From NCBI GenBank assembly GCA_000421065.1, contig ATWD01000001.1, positions 2,410,001-2,474,000 on the forward strand: a DNA stretch of 64,000 nucleotides, in the 5' to 3' direction. The notes beneath the pieces are model-generated. The model worked only from the letters and a program-made list of their open reading frames with translations. It had not been told where the DNA came from and made no database searches. The DNA is from Acidobacteriaceae bacterium TAA 166. GTDB taxonomy: Bacteria; Acidobacteriota; Terriglobia; Terriglobales; Acidobacteriaceae. A program made the position numbers and the translations under genes. This document shows positions 28,935 through 38,099 of the stretch, in pieces (within the stretch, counting starts at the first letter, position 1; each line of letters opens with the position of its first letter).

Positions 28935-31900
28935 ATGTTTATCACTAAAAAAGCAGCCCAGATATGTCTGGCGGCGTTCGCAGCAGTGTGTCTGCTGCTG
29001 GCCGGCACACGAGGCCTGCAGGCACAAGCGGTCTACGGCTCGCTCTACGGAACCGTGACCGACACGACCGGCGCCGTCGTAAAAGGCGCAACCATCACTG
29101 TCACTAACGCCCAGAAGGGAATCACCCAGACCGCGCAGTCCAACGACAACGGCGGCTGGTCCGTGGGCCACCTTATCCCCGACAGCTACGACATCAAGAT
29201 CGAAGCCCCGTCCTTCGCCTCCACCGAGTCCAAGGGAGTCGTCGTCCACGCCGACACCTCGCAGATGGTCGACATCAAGCTCGGCGCCGAAGGCTCCAGC
29301 CAGTCCATCAACGTCTCCGCCAACGACGTCCCCGCTCTCAAGACCGACCGCGCCGACGTCGCCCAGATCCTCGACGAGCGCGCCGTCCAGAACCTCCCCA
29401 ACTCCAATCGCAATTTCACCCAGTTCACCCTGCTCACCCCCGGCGTGCAGCACTCCACCTTCAACATCAGCGGCCCCGAGAACCCCCAGGGAACCATCGC
29501 CGTCACCAGCAACGGTTCCAGCTACGGCGTGCAGGGTTGGCTGCTCGACGGCACCGACAACCGCGAGCCCGTTCTCGGAATCGTCGTCATCAACCCCACC
29601 CTCGACTCCATCAGCGAGATGAAGGTTACCTCCTCCAACTACGACGCCGAGTTCGGCGGCGCCATCGGCGGCATCGTCAGCGCCCAGACCAAGTCCGGCG
29701 GCAACCAGCTTCACGGCGACGCCTTCCTCTTCCGCCGCAGCGGCGAGCAGCTCGCCCGCAACCCCTTCTCCCAGTCCACCCCTGACCCCGTCACCGGTCT
29801 CTACATCCCCGGCCAGGTCTACGGCCAGTTCGGCGGCTCCGTCTCTGGTCCCATCATCAAGGACCGCACCTTCTTCTTCATGGACTACCAGGGAACCCGG
29901 CAGCGCCTCGGCTCCAGCCAGTTGCTCTCCGTCCCCACCCAGCAGGTCATCAACACCTGCATCAACCAAAGCGCGGGCGCGACCTGCGACCTCAGCCAGT
30001 ACCTCGGCAATCAGCCCATCTATAACCACACCACTCCAGGAGCTGCTGGACAGCAGTACGCCTCGAACGCCATCCCTCGCTCGGCCCTCTCCCCCCAGGC
30101 CATCAACCTGCTCAAGCTGCTCCCCGCGCCCAACACCAACAGCAACGCCATCACCAATAACTTCGCCGCCTCCGGCAACGGAAGCAACGACGGCGATCAG
30201 GCCGACGTCCGCATCGACCACCAGGTCAACAGCAAGATCCACGCCTTCGGCCGCTACGACTACGCCCTCTTCCGCCTCTTCGGCAACTCGGCCTTCGGGG
30301 CCGGCGGAGGTCCCGGCTTCGGTCTCACCGGAACCACCGGACGCTCCACCGTCCAGAACCAGAGCGCGGCCCTCGGCATCGACATGGCCGTCAACCCCAC
30401 CCTGCTCACCGACCTCCGCGCCGGCTTCCTCAGCTACCACGTCTCCGAGAACAAACTGACCGCCGGTCAGACCCCCGCGCAGGACGCCGGAATCCCCAAC
30501 CTCAACACAGCACCCGACTCCAGCGGTCTGCCCAACTTCACCCTCACCGACACCATCAGCAACTTCGGAACCCAGGGCTGCAACTGCCCTCTGCTCGAGA
30601 GCGAACAGGTCTTCCAGCTCGCCAACAACTGGACCAAGATCCTCGGCAACCACACCATCAAGTTCGGCGGCGACATCCGCTACGCCCTCAACCTTCGCAA
30701 CGCCAGCGACAACGACCGCGCCGGCCTGCTGAGTTTCGCCTCGGCCTCCACCGCCTCCGGCCCGCTCGATCCCGTCGCCTCCAGCGGCAATGCCCTCGCC
30801 TCCCTGCTCTTCGGCCAGGTCGCCCGCTTCCAGCGCTTCGACGTCTACTCCCAGGACGCCTCCAACCGCCAGAAGCGCGGAGCCTTCTACGCGCAGGACT
30901 CCTGGCGCGTCACCAACAAGCTTCAGCTCAACTACGGTGTCCACTGGGACCTCATCTTTCCTGAAACCGTCAACAGCCCCGCCAACGGAGGCTTTGCCGA
31001 CCTCTCGGCCGGTGGCATCCGCGTCGCCGGAGTCAGCGGCATCGGAACCAATGGCGGCCAGAAGATGGACTATCTCAATCTCGCCGGACGCTTCGGCTTC
31101 GCCTACCAGGTCCATCCCAATACCGTCATCCGTGGCGGCGTCAGCCAGGTCTACGACAGCGTAGGCTTCTTCGGATCGCTCTTCGGAACGGCCCTCACCC
31201 ACAACCTCCCCGTGCTCAACAATGAGGACCAGGGCTCCACCAGCAACTCCGGCGCCTACATCGCGACCCTCACCACCCTGCCCGGCAAGCCGCCCACGCC
31301 CACGGTTCCCACCAATGGAATCATCCCCTTCTCCAACTCCGCCAGCCCCTCCTTCCGCGGCGACCGCATCACCCTTCCCAAGGTCGATCAGTGGAACCTG
31401 ACCATCCAGCAGCAATTCACCAGCACCTTCACCGCCGAGATCGCCTACGTCGGCAACCACGCCGAGCACATCTATCCGGGCGAGCAGACCGGTTTCGACT
31501 TCAACTCGCCTCTTCTTCCCACCTCGCCCGACCAGCTCGGCAACAACTCGGCTCGTCGCCCCTACTTCAATAAGTTCGTCGGAACCTACCAGGGCCAGCC
31601 CACCATCTGCTGCTCCAACGGCATGACCTCCGTCGTTCCCACCGCCAACGCCAACTACCACTCGCTCCAGACCAAGCTCGACAAGCGCTTCAGCAACGGC
31701 CTGCAGTTCAACGCCAACTACACCTGGTCGAAGGCGATGAACTACGCCAACGACGCTGCCTTCGCCAACTACCCCGGCCTCAGCTACGGCCGCAACGACA
31801 CCAACCGCACCAACGTCTTCGTGATGAGCGGCGTCTACGCCCTTCCCTTCGGACGCGACCGCATGATCGCCAGCCACGTCAACCGCGCCGTCGATCTCGC

Positions 31901-32432
31901 CATCGGCGGATGGACCCTCTCCGGAACCTCCACCTGGGAGTCCGGACGTCCTTTCACCCCCACCTACGCTGAGTGCGGCGCTGACCAGGACATCGACACC
32001 AACTTCGGCGGACCCAACGTCACCAGCGACTGCCGTCCCGACCTTGGCGGAGGAGCGCTTCCCCTCCAGGTCGGCTCGCTCGATCCCGTTACCCACTCCC
32101 GCCAGTTCTTCACTCCGGCTCCGCTGGGCACCAACGGTGCCTTCGCCCGGCCGCAGTTCGGAACCATCGGCAACTCCGGACGCAACTCGTTGACGGGACC
32201 GCGTGACTACTACGCTGATGCAACCTTAATCAAGGACATCCCCATCACCGAACGGATCAAGGGCCAGTTCCAGTTCCAGGCCTTCAACGTCTTCAACCAC
32301 TCCGCACTCGACATCCCAACGGCCTCCAACGCCCGTTGCGTCGATTGCACCACCAACGGAGGCGTCATCACCAGCCTCGAAGGAAACTCCAGCATGCGCC
32401 AGCTGCAGTTCGCAGGACGCATTACCTTCTAA
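28935..32432 (+). CDS. Oar-like TonB-dependent receptor (third)
   Basis: Outer membrane receptor of 1165 residues. AGGAGG lies 6 nt before the ATG. The signal peptide ends in LQAQA (about 30), followed by a carboxypeptidase-regulatory-like domain (about 35-115; LYGTVTDTTGAVVKGA), a plug with NSNRNFTQFTLLTPGVQ, VQGWLLDGTDNREPV and FGGAIGGIVSAQTKSGGN, and a barrel ending in MRQLQFAGRITF. It is divergent from the membrane-anchored putative regulator and lies upstream of a debranching-type glycosidase on the same strand. The two may be an uptake and degradation pair. Confidence 0.92.
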   Translation: MFITKKAAQICLAAFAAVCLLLAGTRGLQAQAVYGSLYGTVTDTTGAVVKGATITVTNAQKGITQTAQSNDNGGWSVGHLIPDSYDIKIEAPSFASTESKGVVVHADTSQMVDIKLGAEGSSQSINVSANDVPALKTDRADVAQILDERAVQNLPNSNRNFTQFTLLTPGVQHSTFNISGPENPQGTIAVTSNGSSYGVQGWLLDGTDNREPVLGIVVINPTLDSISEMKVTSSNYDAEFGGAIGGIVSAQTKSGGNQLHGDAFLFRRSGEQLARNPFSQSTPDPVTGLYIPGQVYGQFGGSVSGPIIKDRTFFFMDYQGTRQRLGSSQLLSVPTQQVINTCINQSAGATCDLSQYLGNQPIYNHTTPGAAGQQYASNAIPRSALSPQAINLLKLLPAPNTNSNAITNNFAASGNGSNDGDQADVRIDHQVNSKIHAFGRYDYALFRLFGNSAFGAGGGPGFGLTGTTGRSTVQNQSAALGIDMAVNPTLLTDLRAGFLSYHVSENKLTAGQTPAQDAGIPNLNTAPDSSGLPNFTLTDTISNFGTQGCNCPLLESEQVFQLANNWTKILGNHTIKFGGDIRYALNLRNASDNDRAGLLSFASASTASGPLDPVASSGNALASLLFGQVARFQRFDVYSQDASNRQKRGAFYAQDSWRVTNKLQLNYGVHWDLIFPETVNSPANGGFADLSAGGIRVAGVSGIGTNGGQKMDYLNLAGRFGFAYQVHPNTVIRGGVSQVYDSVGFFGSLFGTALTHNLPVLNNEDQGSTSNSGAYIATLTTLPGKPPTPTVPTNGIIPFSNSASPSFRGDRITLPKVDQWNLTIQQQFTSTFTAEIAYVGNHAEHIYPGEQTGFDFNSPLLPTSPDQLGNNSARRPYFNKFVGTYQGQPTICCSNGMTSVVPTANANYHSLQTKLDKRFSNGLQFNANYTWSKAMNYANDAAFANYPGLSYGRNDTNRTNVFVMSGVYALPFGRDRMIASHVNRAVDLAIGGWTLSGTSTWESGRPFTPTYAECGADQDIDTNFGGPNVTSDCRPDLGGGALPLQVGSLDPVTHSRQFFTPAPLGTNGAFARPQFGTIGNSGRNSLTGPRDYYADATLIKDIPITERIKGQFQFQAFNVFNHSALDIPTASNARCVDCTTNGGVITSLEGNSSMRQLQFAGRITF

Positions 32433-32445
32433 CCCAACATGGAGT

Positions 32446-32482
32446 AAGGGCTTCGCCCTTCAGGACGAGGCCCTTGCTCTAA
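32446..32482 (+). terminator. Overlapping alternative hairpins after the receptor gene
   Basis: AAGGGC (32446-32451), loop TTC and GCCCTT (32455-32460) make a tight hairpin 13 nt after the stop. The same left arm, as GAGTAAGGGC, can instead pair with GCCCTTGCTC at 32471-32480. The two structures exclude each other. No clear U tract follows. Confidence 0.4.
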
Positions 32483-32484
32483 AA

Positions 32485-32657
32485 GCGTCCTACGCGGACG
32501 GCGCCCACTTTGTGGGGTGTATATCGCCTTCGGCACGGGCCTCCCGCTGGTCGGCGCAAACATCTTCGCAAGCGACCAACGGGAACCCCACCCCGAAGGG
32601 CAATCACGCGTCACGAAGTGACCGCTCCACGCGCAGTGGGCCCGGCAGGCAGGCCAT
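32485..32657. repeat. Long hairpin element LHE-5
   Basis: About 173 bp. The right arm is well preserved (CACGCGTCACGAAGTGACCG, then CGCAGTGGGCCCGGCAGGCAG, type A end), but the left arm is degenerate, reduced to GGCGCCCACTTTGTGGGGTG. The core is in the reverse orientation (CTCCCGCTGGTCGGCGC ... AGCGACCAACGGG). It ends 22 nt before the GTG start of the glycosidase gene, so it sits between receptor and glycosidase. Reading through it creates a false N-terminal extension on the glycosidase. Confidence 0.85.
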
Positions 32658-32679
32658 TCTCCCGTTTCCAAGAGGACCC

Positions 32680-35196
32680 GTGCGATACCTTTGTTTCCCT
32701 CTCTTCTGCCTCTCTCTCATAGCCCCCGTCATGGCGATCGCGCAGACACCCACCCCCATCTTTCCCCTCGACACCAACCCCCTCACCCTCCTCCAGCCCG
32801 CCCAGGCCAACCGCCCCTTCAGCGTCGTCGGCCAGCGCGGAGCCATCCTCGGCCAGCAGGACGGCACCTTCGAGCTCTGGTCCCTCCCCGTCAAGGTCCT
32901 CGACCACGCCCATCTCACTGCCAGGCTCGAGGGCTACGAGGCCGACATCGACCTCAACCAGCACGCCTCTCAGATCGAGGTCCGGCCCGACCACACCACC
33001 ATCACCTACGCCCACGCCGCCATCGCCGTAAAGCAGCACATGTTCATCCCGCGCGCGGCCCAAAACGGCGTCGCCACCGCCATCGTCCTCTTCGAGATCC
33101 ACGCCATCCGCCCCGCCACCGTCACCCTATCCTTCGATCCCGCCATGGAGCGCCAGTGGCCCGCGCCCAATTTCGGCCGCCCCAACGCCGGCTGGACCTC
33201 CGTCGGCGACACCGGCCTCTACACCCTCTCCACCGACAACCCCAGCTTCTTCGGCATGGTCGCCATGCCCGGCACCCGCGGCCCCCTGCGTCCCTACCAG
33301 GAGCGAGCCCAGACCCTCCCTCTCGAGTTCAACCTCAGCTACGATCCCGCGAAAGACGACCACCGCTTCTACCCCCTCGTAGCCGCGGTCACCGGCGTCG
33401 ACGGCAAACCCAGAGACACGCCACCCCAGCTCCAACAGCAGCTCCTCCAGGCCGCAGCCAGCATCCCCGACCTCTATCGCTCGACCTCCGACTTCTTCGA
33501 CCACTTCTTCGACACCCGCCTCACCGCCGACACCCCCTCGCCCGAGCTCAACGCCGCCCTCCGCTGGGCCGAGATCTCGATCGAGCAGGCCCGCGTCACC
33601 TCCGCCATCGGCTCCGGCCTCGCCGGCGGCTGGTACACCTCCGGCGACTCCGCCCGTCCCGGCTTCGGTTGGTTCTTCGGCCGCGACACCCTTTGGACCC
33701 TCTATGCCGTCAACAGCTACGGAGACTTCCAGCTCTCCCGCGAGGCCATGGACTTCCTCCTCGCCCACCAGCGCGAAGACGGCAAGATGATGCACGAGGT
33801 CTCCCAGACCGCCGAACTCGTCGACTGGGTCCACCTTCCCTACCTCTACGCCGCCGCCGACTCCACCCCGCTCTTCGTCATGCAGATGGCCGACTACGTC
33901 CGCTCCAGCGGTGACACCGCCTACCTCCGCGCCCACTGGGACAACGTAAAACGCGCCTACGCCTTCACCCGCGCCCACACCACCGACGGCGTCTTCGACA
34001 ACTCCCAGGGCACCGGCTGGGTCGAGGAGTGGCTCCCGAAGATGCCGCATCAGGAGATCTACCTCGCCGCCCTCGACCAGCAGTCCTCCGAGTCCATGGC
34101 GCAGCTCGCAAAGCTGATGGGCGACCCGCAGCTCTCCTCCCAGGCGGCTCAACAGGCGGCAAGCATCCGGGACTATCTCGCCAAATACCGCAGCCCCCAA
34201 GGCACCTACAGCTTCAGCCGCAACACCGACGGAACCTTCGACACCCGCGCCACCGTCTTCCCCTCTGTAGCCTGGTGGAGCGGTTCTCTCGCGCTCCCCG
34301 ACGCAGAGCCCACCTTCGACGCCTGGGCCTCGCCGCGCATCGCCACCGACTGGGGCACCCGTTCCCTCATCGAAGGCGCGCCCGACTTCGACCCCATGAG
34401 CTACCACCACGGCTCCGTCTGGCCCCTCTACACCGGCTGGATCTCGCTGGCCGAGTATCGCGCCCGCCGCCCGCAGGCCGGCTACGCCAACCTGATGCAG
34501 AACGCCCGCCTCACCTGGCTGCAGGACATCGGCGCCGTCACCGAGGTACTCTCCGGAACCTTCTACCAGCCCATGGGCCGTTCCAGCTCGCACCAGCTCT
34601 GGTCCTCGGCCATGGTCATCGCCCCGGCCATCCGCGGCCTCTTCGGCATCGAGGCGGACACCCTCAACCACCGCCTCCGCGTCGATCCGCAGCTCCCCGC
34701 CAGCTGGGACCAGGCCACGCTCCACAACGTCCCCTTCGGAGACACACGGCTGAACCTCACCCTGCGCCGCAACGCCCAGAGCCTCGAGGTCGAAGTCACC
34801 TCCCAGAAACCCCTTCAGCTCTGCCTGCAAAGCTCGAAGGACTTCTTCGCCAACACCCCTTGCTCCGCCATCGAATCCACCACCCACCACCTCAGGCTTC
34901 CGCTTCCTCCAGTCGAGGTCCTCCCCGAAACCTCCGCCCCCCAGCCCGGAGACCCTACGCAACAAATTAAGTTCATCGACCAGACTTACGCCGACCACTC
35001 CCTCCGCCTCAAGCTCGAGGTCATGGCCAACACTACCGCCCGCCTCTCTCTCCGCACCAACCTTCCCGCACGCGACCTGAAAGGCGGTCTCAAGATCGAA
35101 GGTGCGGAACATGACCCGCACGACCCACGGCAAATCATCGTCAGCGGAGGCACCGGTTCGGGATACTCCGAACGAAACGTCACCCTCACCTGGTAA
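32680..35196 (+). CDS. Secreted amylo-alpha-1,6-glucosidase/debranching-type glycosidase
   Basis: Predicted exported (alpha/alpha)6-barrel glycosidase, 838 residues. I choose the GTG at 32680: GAGG precedes it and it opens a good signal peptide (RYLCFPLFCLSLIAPVMAIAQ), whereas the frame upstream translates the repeat element. An N-terminal beta domain (about 30-270) is followed by the catalytic barrel, where GGWYTSGDSARPGFGWFFGRDTLW matches the substrate loop of GH63/GH133-like enzymes and HGSVWPLYTGW lies near the end. A C-terminal beta region (about 640-838) follows. It lies downstream of an Oar-like receptor. Substrate specificity is not certain; these families act on alpha-glucans and related glycans. 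Confidence 0.8.
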   Translation: MRYLCFPLFCLSLIAPVMAIAQTPTPIFPLDTNPLTLLQPAQANRPFSVVGQRGAILGQQDGTFELWSLPVKVLDHAHLTARLEGYEADIDLNQHASQIEVRPDHTTITYAHAAIAVKQHMFIPRAAQNGVATAIVLFEIHAIRPATVTLSFDPAMERQWPAPNFGRPNAGWTSVGDTGLYTLSTDNPSFFGMVAMPGTRGPLRPYQERAQTLPLEFNLSYDPAKDDHRFYPLVAAVTGVDGKPRDTPPQLQQQLLQAAASIPDLYRSTSDFFDHFFDTRLTADTPSPELNAALRWAEISIEQARVTSAIGSGLAGGWYTSGDSARPGFGWFFGRDTLWTLYAVNSYGDFQLSREAMDFLLAHQREDGKMMHEVSQTAELVDWVHLPYLYAAADSTPLFVMQMADYVRSSGDTAYLRAHWDNVKRAYAFTRAHTTDGVFDNSQGTGWVEEWLPKMPHQEIYLAALDQQSSESMAQLAKLMGDPQLSSQAAQQAASIRDYLAKYRSPQGTYSFSRNTDGTFDTRATVFPSVAWWSGSLALPDAEPTFDAWASPRIATDWGTRSLIEGAPDFDPMSYHHGSVWPLYTGWISLAEYRARRPQAGYANLMQNARLTWLQDIGAVTEVLSGTFYQPMGRSSSHQLWSSAMVIAPAIRGLFGIEADTLNHRLRVDPQLPASWDQATLHNVPFGDTRLNLTLRRNAQSLEVEVTSQKPLQLCLQSSKDFFANTPCSAIESTTHHLRLPLPPVEVLPETSAPQPGDPTQQIKFIDQTYADHSLRLKLEVMANTTARLSLRTNLPARDLKGGLKIEGAEHDPHDPRQIIVSGGTGSGYSERNVTLTW

Positions 35197-35265
35197 ACCC
35201 AATCACCCACCTGTCCCTCGCCAACATCACCCTCGCCCAGCCAACCCTCCACCTTCGCCCCTTAA

Positions 35266-35322
35266 AGGTGTCATCCTGAGCGGAGCGACCGAAGGGAGCG
35301 AAGTCGAAGGATCTGCGTTTTT
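35266..35322. repeat. SPR short interspersed repeat, copy c
   Basis: GTGTCATCCTGAGCGGAGCG, then ACCGAAGGGAGCGAAGTCGA and AGGATCTGCGTTTTT. This is the best-preserved of three copies and shows the complementary ATCCT/AGGAT ends. It lies in the 293 bp gap between the glycosidase and the formaldehyde dehydrogenase gene. The rest of that gap has no visible gene. Confidence 0.75.
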
Positions 35323-35489
35323 CTTCCAGCCGCAACCCCCGTCCCTCGCCAACCAGCTCCAACCCGTACAAATCCCGCCCACCCTCCAATCCCGAGGCAA
35401 AGCCGCACCGGGAATCACCGTCAAAGAAAAGGAACCCGCTGCCGCACCCTCACGCAGCGCCCAACCGCATCACCGAAGGAGTAGATCGT

Positions 35490-36689
35490 ATGGCAGGCAA
35501 TCGTGGCGTCGTTTATCTCGGACCCAATCACGTCGAAGTACAGAACATCGACGATCCCAAGTTCGAGAACCCCGCAGGCAAAAAGATCGAGCACGCGGTC
35601 ATCCTCAAAGTCGTCTCCACCAACATCTGCGGCTCCGACCAGCACATGGTCCGCGGCCGCACCACCGCCCCCAAGGGCATCGTCCTCGGCCACGAGATCA
35701 CCGGCGAGATCATCGAGAAGGGCTCCGACGTCGAGTTCCTCGAGGTCGGCGACCTCGTCACCGTCCCCTTCAACGTCGCCTGCGGACGCTGCCGCACCTG
35801 CCGCGAGCAGCAGACCGGCGTCTGTCTCAACGTCAATCCCTCCCGCGCCGGAGGAGCCTACGGCTACGTCGACATGGGCGGCTGGATCGGCGGCCAGGCC
35901 AAGTACGTCATGGTCCCCTACGCCGACTTCAACCTCATCAAGTTCCCCGACAAGGCCCAGGCGCTCGAGAAGATCCGCGATCTCACCATGCTCTCCGACA
36001 TCCTCCCCACCGGCTTCCATGGAGCCGTCACCGCGGGCGTCGGCGTAGGCTCCACCGTCTACATCGCCGGCGCGGGCCCCGTTGGACTCGCCGCCGCCGC
36101 CTCGGCCCAGATCCTCGGAGCCGCCGCCATCCTCATCGGCGACATGAACCCTGAGCGCCTCAAGCACGCCGCCTCCGTCGGCTTCGAGCCCATCGACCTC
36201 TCGAAGAGCGACAAGATCGAAGAGCTGATCGAGCAGGTCCTCGGCGTCCCCGAGGTCGATGCCGCCGTCGATGCCGTCGGCTTCGAGGCCAAGGGCCACG
36301 GCGCCCAGCACACCGAAGAGGCTCCCGCCGCCGTACTCAACTCGCTCATGGCCATCACCCGGGCCGCCGGAGGCATCGGCATCCCCGGTCTCTACGTCAC
36401 CGAAGATCCCGGATCGAAAGACAAGGCCGCGCAGCAGGGCTCCCTCAGCATGCGTCTCGGCCTGGGCTGGGCCAAATCGCACCGCTTCTTCACCGGCCAG
36501 ACGCCGGTGCTGAAGTACAACCGGTCGTTGATGCAGGCCATCCTCTACGACCGCCTACCCATCGCCAAGATCGTCAACGCGACGGTCATCTCACTCGACG
36601 ACGCACCCCAGGGCTACAAGGACTTCGACTCCGGCGTAGCCAAAAAGTTCGTGCTCGACCCGCACGGAATCCTCAAGGGCGCGGCATAG
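35490..36689 (+). CDS. fdhA: Glutathione-independent formaldehyde dehydrogenase
   Basis: Zinc-dependent medium-chain dehydrogenase of 399 residues that oxidises formaldehyde to formate with tightly bound NAD+. Zinc-site and fold blocks are present: NICGSDQHMVRGR (catalytic Cys), GHEITGEI (His/Glu), a structural-zinc cysteine cluster ACGRCRTCREQQTGVC, and the nucleotide-binding IAGAGPVGLAAAASAQ. The extended C-terminal half with long loops, and the total length near 400, are as in the Pseudomonas putida enzyme. AAGGAG precedes the ATG. It is not in an operon with formate or C1 genes, so it may serve detoxification. LHE-6 begins directly after its stop codon. Confidence 0.93.
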   Translation: MAGNRGVVYLGPNHVEVQNIDDPKFENPAGKKIEHAVILKVVSTNICGSDQHMVRGRTTAPKGIVLGHEITGEIIEKGSDVEFLEVGDLVTVPFNVACGRCRTCREQQTGVCLNVNPSRAGGAYGYVDMGGWIGGQAKYVMVPYADFNLIKFPDKAQALEKIRDLTMLSDILPTGFHGAVTAGVGVGSTVYIAGAGPVGLAAAASAQILGAAAILIGDMNPERLKHAASVGFEPIDLSKSDKIEELIEQVLGVPEVDAAVDAVGFEAKGHGAQHTEEAPAAVLNSLMAITRAAGGIGIPGLYVTEDPGSKDKAAQQGSLSMRLGLGWAKSHRFFTGQTPVLKYNRSLMQAILYDRLPIAKIVNATVISLDDAPQGYKDFDSGVAKKFVLDPHGILKGAA

Positions 36690-36898
36690 GCCTGCCGGCC
36701 AGGAGCCCATTCGTGATGCGTGTACTCCCTTTAGGGTGAGACTCCCGTTTTTTCGCTGAAAAGGTCTTCGAGCCGACCAGCGGGAGGCCCAAGGCGAAGC
36801 CGGTATACGCATCACGAAGTGGACGCCTGTACCGGCCACCCCACAAACAGGTCCTCGTTTGTGGGGTGGCCGAGCGCAGTGGGGCCGCGTGGCAGCGC
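36690..36898. repeat. Long hairpin element LHE-6 (with extra sub-hairpin)
   Basis: A 209 bp element that begins at the base after the formaldehyde dehydrogenase stop codon. Left end type A (GCCTGCCGGCC, slightly shortened), right end type B (GGGGCCGCGTGGCAGCGC), core forward but diverged. It carries the extra module with a perfect 14 bp stem: GGCCACCCCACAAA (36834-36847), loop CAGGTCCTCG, and TTTGTGGGGTGGCC (36858-36871). Confidence 0.9.
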
Positions 36899-36941
36899 AT
36901 CTTTTCTGTACGCACCAGCATCCAAGACCTTCGGAGGAGAG

Positions 36942-37127
36942 ATGAATCCAGCGCCCGAGAAAGGCCAGGTCGTTCGCCACGCGGACTACGACGGCAAGAT
37001 GATTATCCAGTCGGTCAGTCAGGATGGCCATGCGGTCGACCTGGTGGCCATGCACGGCGACCCCTACACCCTCAAAAACGTTCCCTCCACCGATCTTCTC
37101 CCCGGCGAGGACCTCTCCGCCGGCTGA
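36942..37127 (+). CDS. Small conserved-looking hypothetical protein
   Basis: A 61-residue protein starting at the ATG at 36942, which has a very strong ribosome binding site (GGAGGAGAG). The sequence is mixed and soluble: EKGQVVRHADYDGKM, then SVSQDGHAVDLVAM and a conserved-looking end LPGEDLSAG. No membrane segment, cysteine or known motif is visible. It stands between two repeat elements, LHE-6 upstream and LHE-7 downstream. The strong ribosome binding site and normal codon use support it being real. I do not recognise its function. Confidence 0.65.
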   Translation: MNPAPEKGQVVRHADYDGKMIIQSVSQDGHAVDLVAMHGDPYTLKNVPSTDLLPGEDLSAG

Positions 37128-37184
37128 TCCCAAAGCAAACCCCGCTCTGACAGATTCAAATCTGCGATTCTTTGAGGAAAGGCG

Positions 37185-37412
37185 ATGGCCTGCCGGCCGG
37201 GCCCACTGCGCGTGGAGCGGTCACTTCGTGACGCGTATTTGCCCTTTGGGGTGGGCTCCCGTTGGTCGCTTATACAGATCTCGCGCCGAACCAAAGAGAG
37301 GCCCTCGGCGAAGCCGGTATACACCTCACGAAGTGGGCGCCTGTACCGGGTCCCCACAAACAGGTCTTCGTTTGTGGGGACCCCGAGCGCAGTGGGCTCG
37401 CGCGGCAACGCC
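37185..37412. repeat. Long hairpin element LHE-7 (with extra sub-hairpin)
   Basis: A 228 bp element with type A left end, type B right end and a forward core. The extra module reads GGGTCCCCACAAA (37348-37360), loop CAGGTCTTCG, TTTGTGGGGACCC (37371-37383). Its stem base differs from LHE-6 on both sides so that pairing is kept. It ends 4 nt after the stop of the minus-strand TonB-like gene and lies 57 nt after the stop of the small gene at 37127. Confidence 0.9.
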
Positions 37413-37416
37413 TGCC

Positions 37417-38037
37417 CTAACCCTTCTCGTAATGGAACCGCAGCTCCTGCTCGCTCGCCACCGGCCGCCCATCCCGGCTCGCTGGACGAAACGTCCACTG
37501 CCGCACCGCCGCCACTACCGTCTGGTCGATCGACGACTCGATCCCATTCACCAGCTTCAGCTCCGAAATCTTTCCCTGCTCATCGATCGTGATGTCGACC
37601 ACCACATCGCCCTTCGTCCCACGCGCCATGGGAGCCAGGTCCGGCCGCGGCACCGGAAAAGACTTCGCCAGCGCGATGCTGATATCTCCCGCGCCCAAAG
37701 CATCCGCTCCGGTCGTCGCATCCGGATGATCCGACACCGGCGAGCTCGTATTCGTGGTAAGCGCCGTCTCCGGCTTCGGCTCCATCTTCTGAGCCTTCGG
37801 CAGGGCCGTCTTCACCTTCGCTAGCGTCGGAGCAGGCGTCTTCGCCGCCGCCAGCGACTGTGCAGGAGCCCTGCCCGGCAGATAACTCAGCATCACCCGA
37901 TGCCCGCTCGCGGTTCCCGGCGAGACGATCGGCATCGCCCACCGTCGCCCGCCATAGATCAAAACCCCAATCACCACCACATGCGCGGCCACCGAAGCAG
38001 CAGCCCCACGACTGCGAACAGGGGCAAGGATCCCCAT
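37417..38037 (-). CDS. TonB-like energy transducer family protein
   Basis: A 206-residue protein; the ATG at 38037 follows GGAGGG by 4-5 nt. An N-terminal helix (AAASVAAHVVVIGVLIYGG) anchors it in the inner membrane. A Pro/Ala/Lys-rich spacer follows (about 60-130). The C-terminal 70 residues match the TonB_C fold: KGDVVVDITIDEQGKISELKLVNG and VAAVRQWTFRPASRDGRPV. It could energise one of the TonB-dependent receptors in the window, but no ExbB or ExbD gene is adjacent. LHE-7 covers its 3' flank. Confidence 0.88.
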   Translation of the reverse strand: MGILAPVRSRGAAASVAAHVVVIGVLIYGGRRWAMPIVSPGTASGHRVMLSYLPGRAPAQSLAAAKTPAPTLAKVKTALPKAQKMEPKPETALTTNTSSPVSDHPDATTGADALGAGDISIALAKSFPVPRPDLAPMARGTKGDVVVDITIDEQGKISELKLVNGIESSIDQTVVAAVRQWTFRPASRDGRPVASEQELRFHYEKG

Positions 38038-38099
38038 AAGACCCTCCGGACAAAACATATTCGCCAGATGCCAGACACGTACCAGTTGCCAGACACGAG

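Noticed and set aside
28860..32096. Very long minus-strand open frame opposite the third receptor gene
   Set aside because: Gly/Val/Asp-rich composition typical of the antisense of a GC-rich gene, no signal peptide or family motif; the plus strand has a good ribosome binding site and clear receptor domains. Similar antisense frames at 17857-21129 and 33127-35202 are rejected for the same reason.
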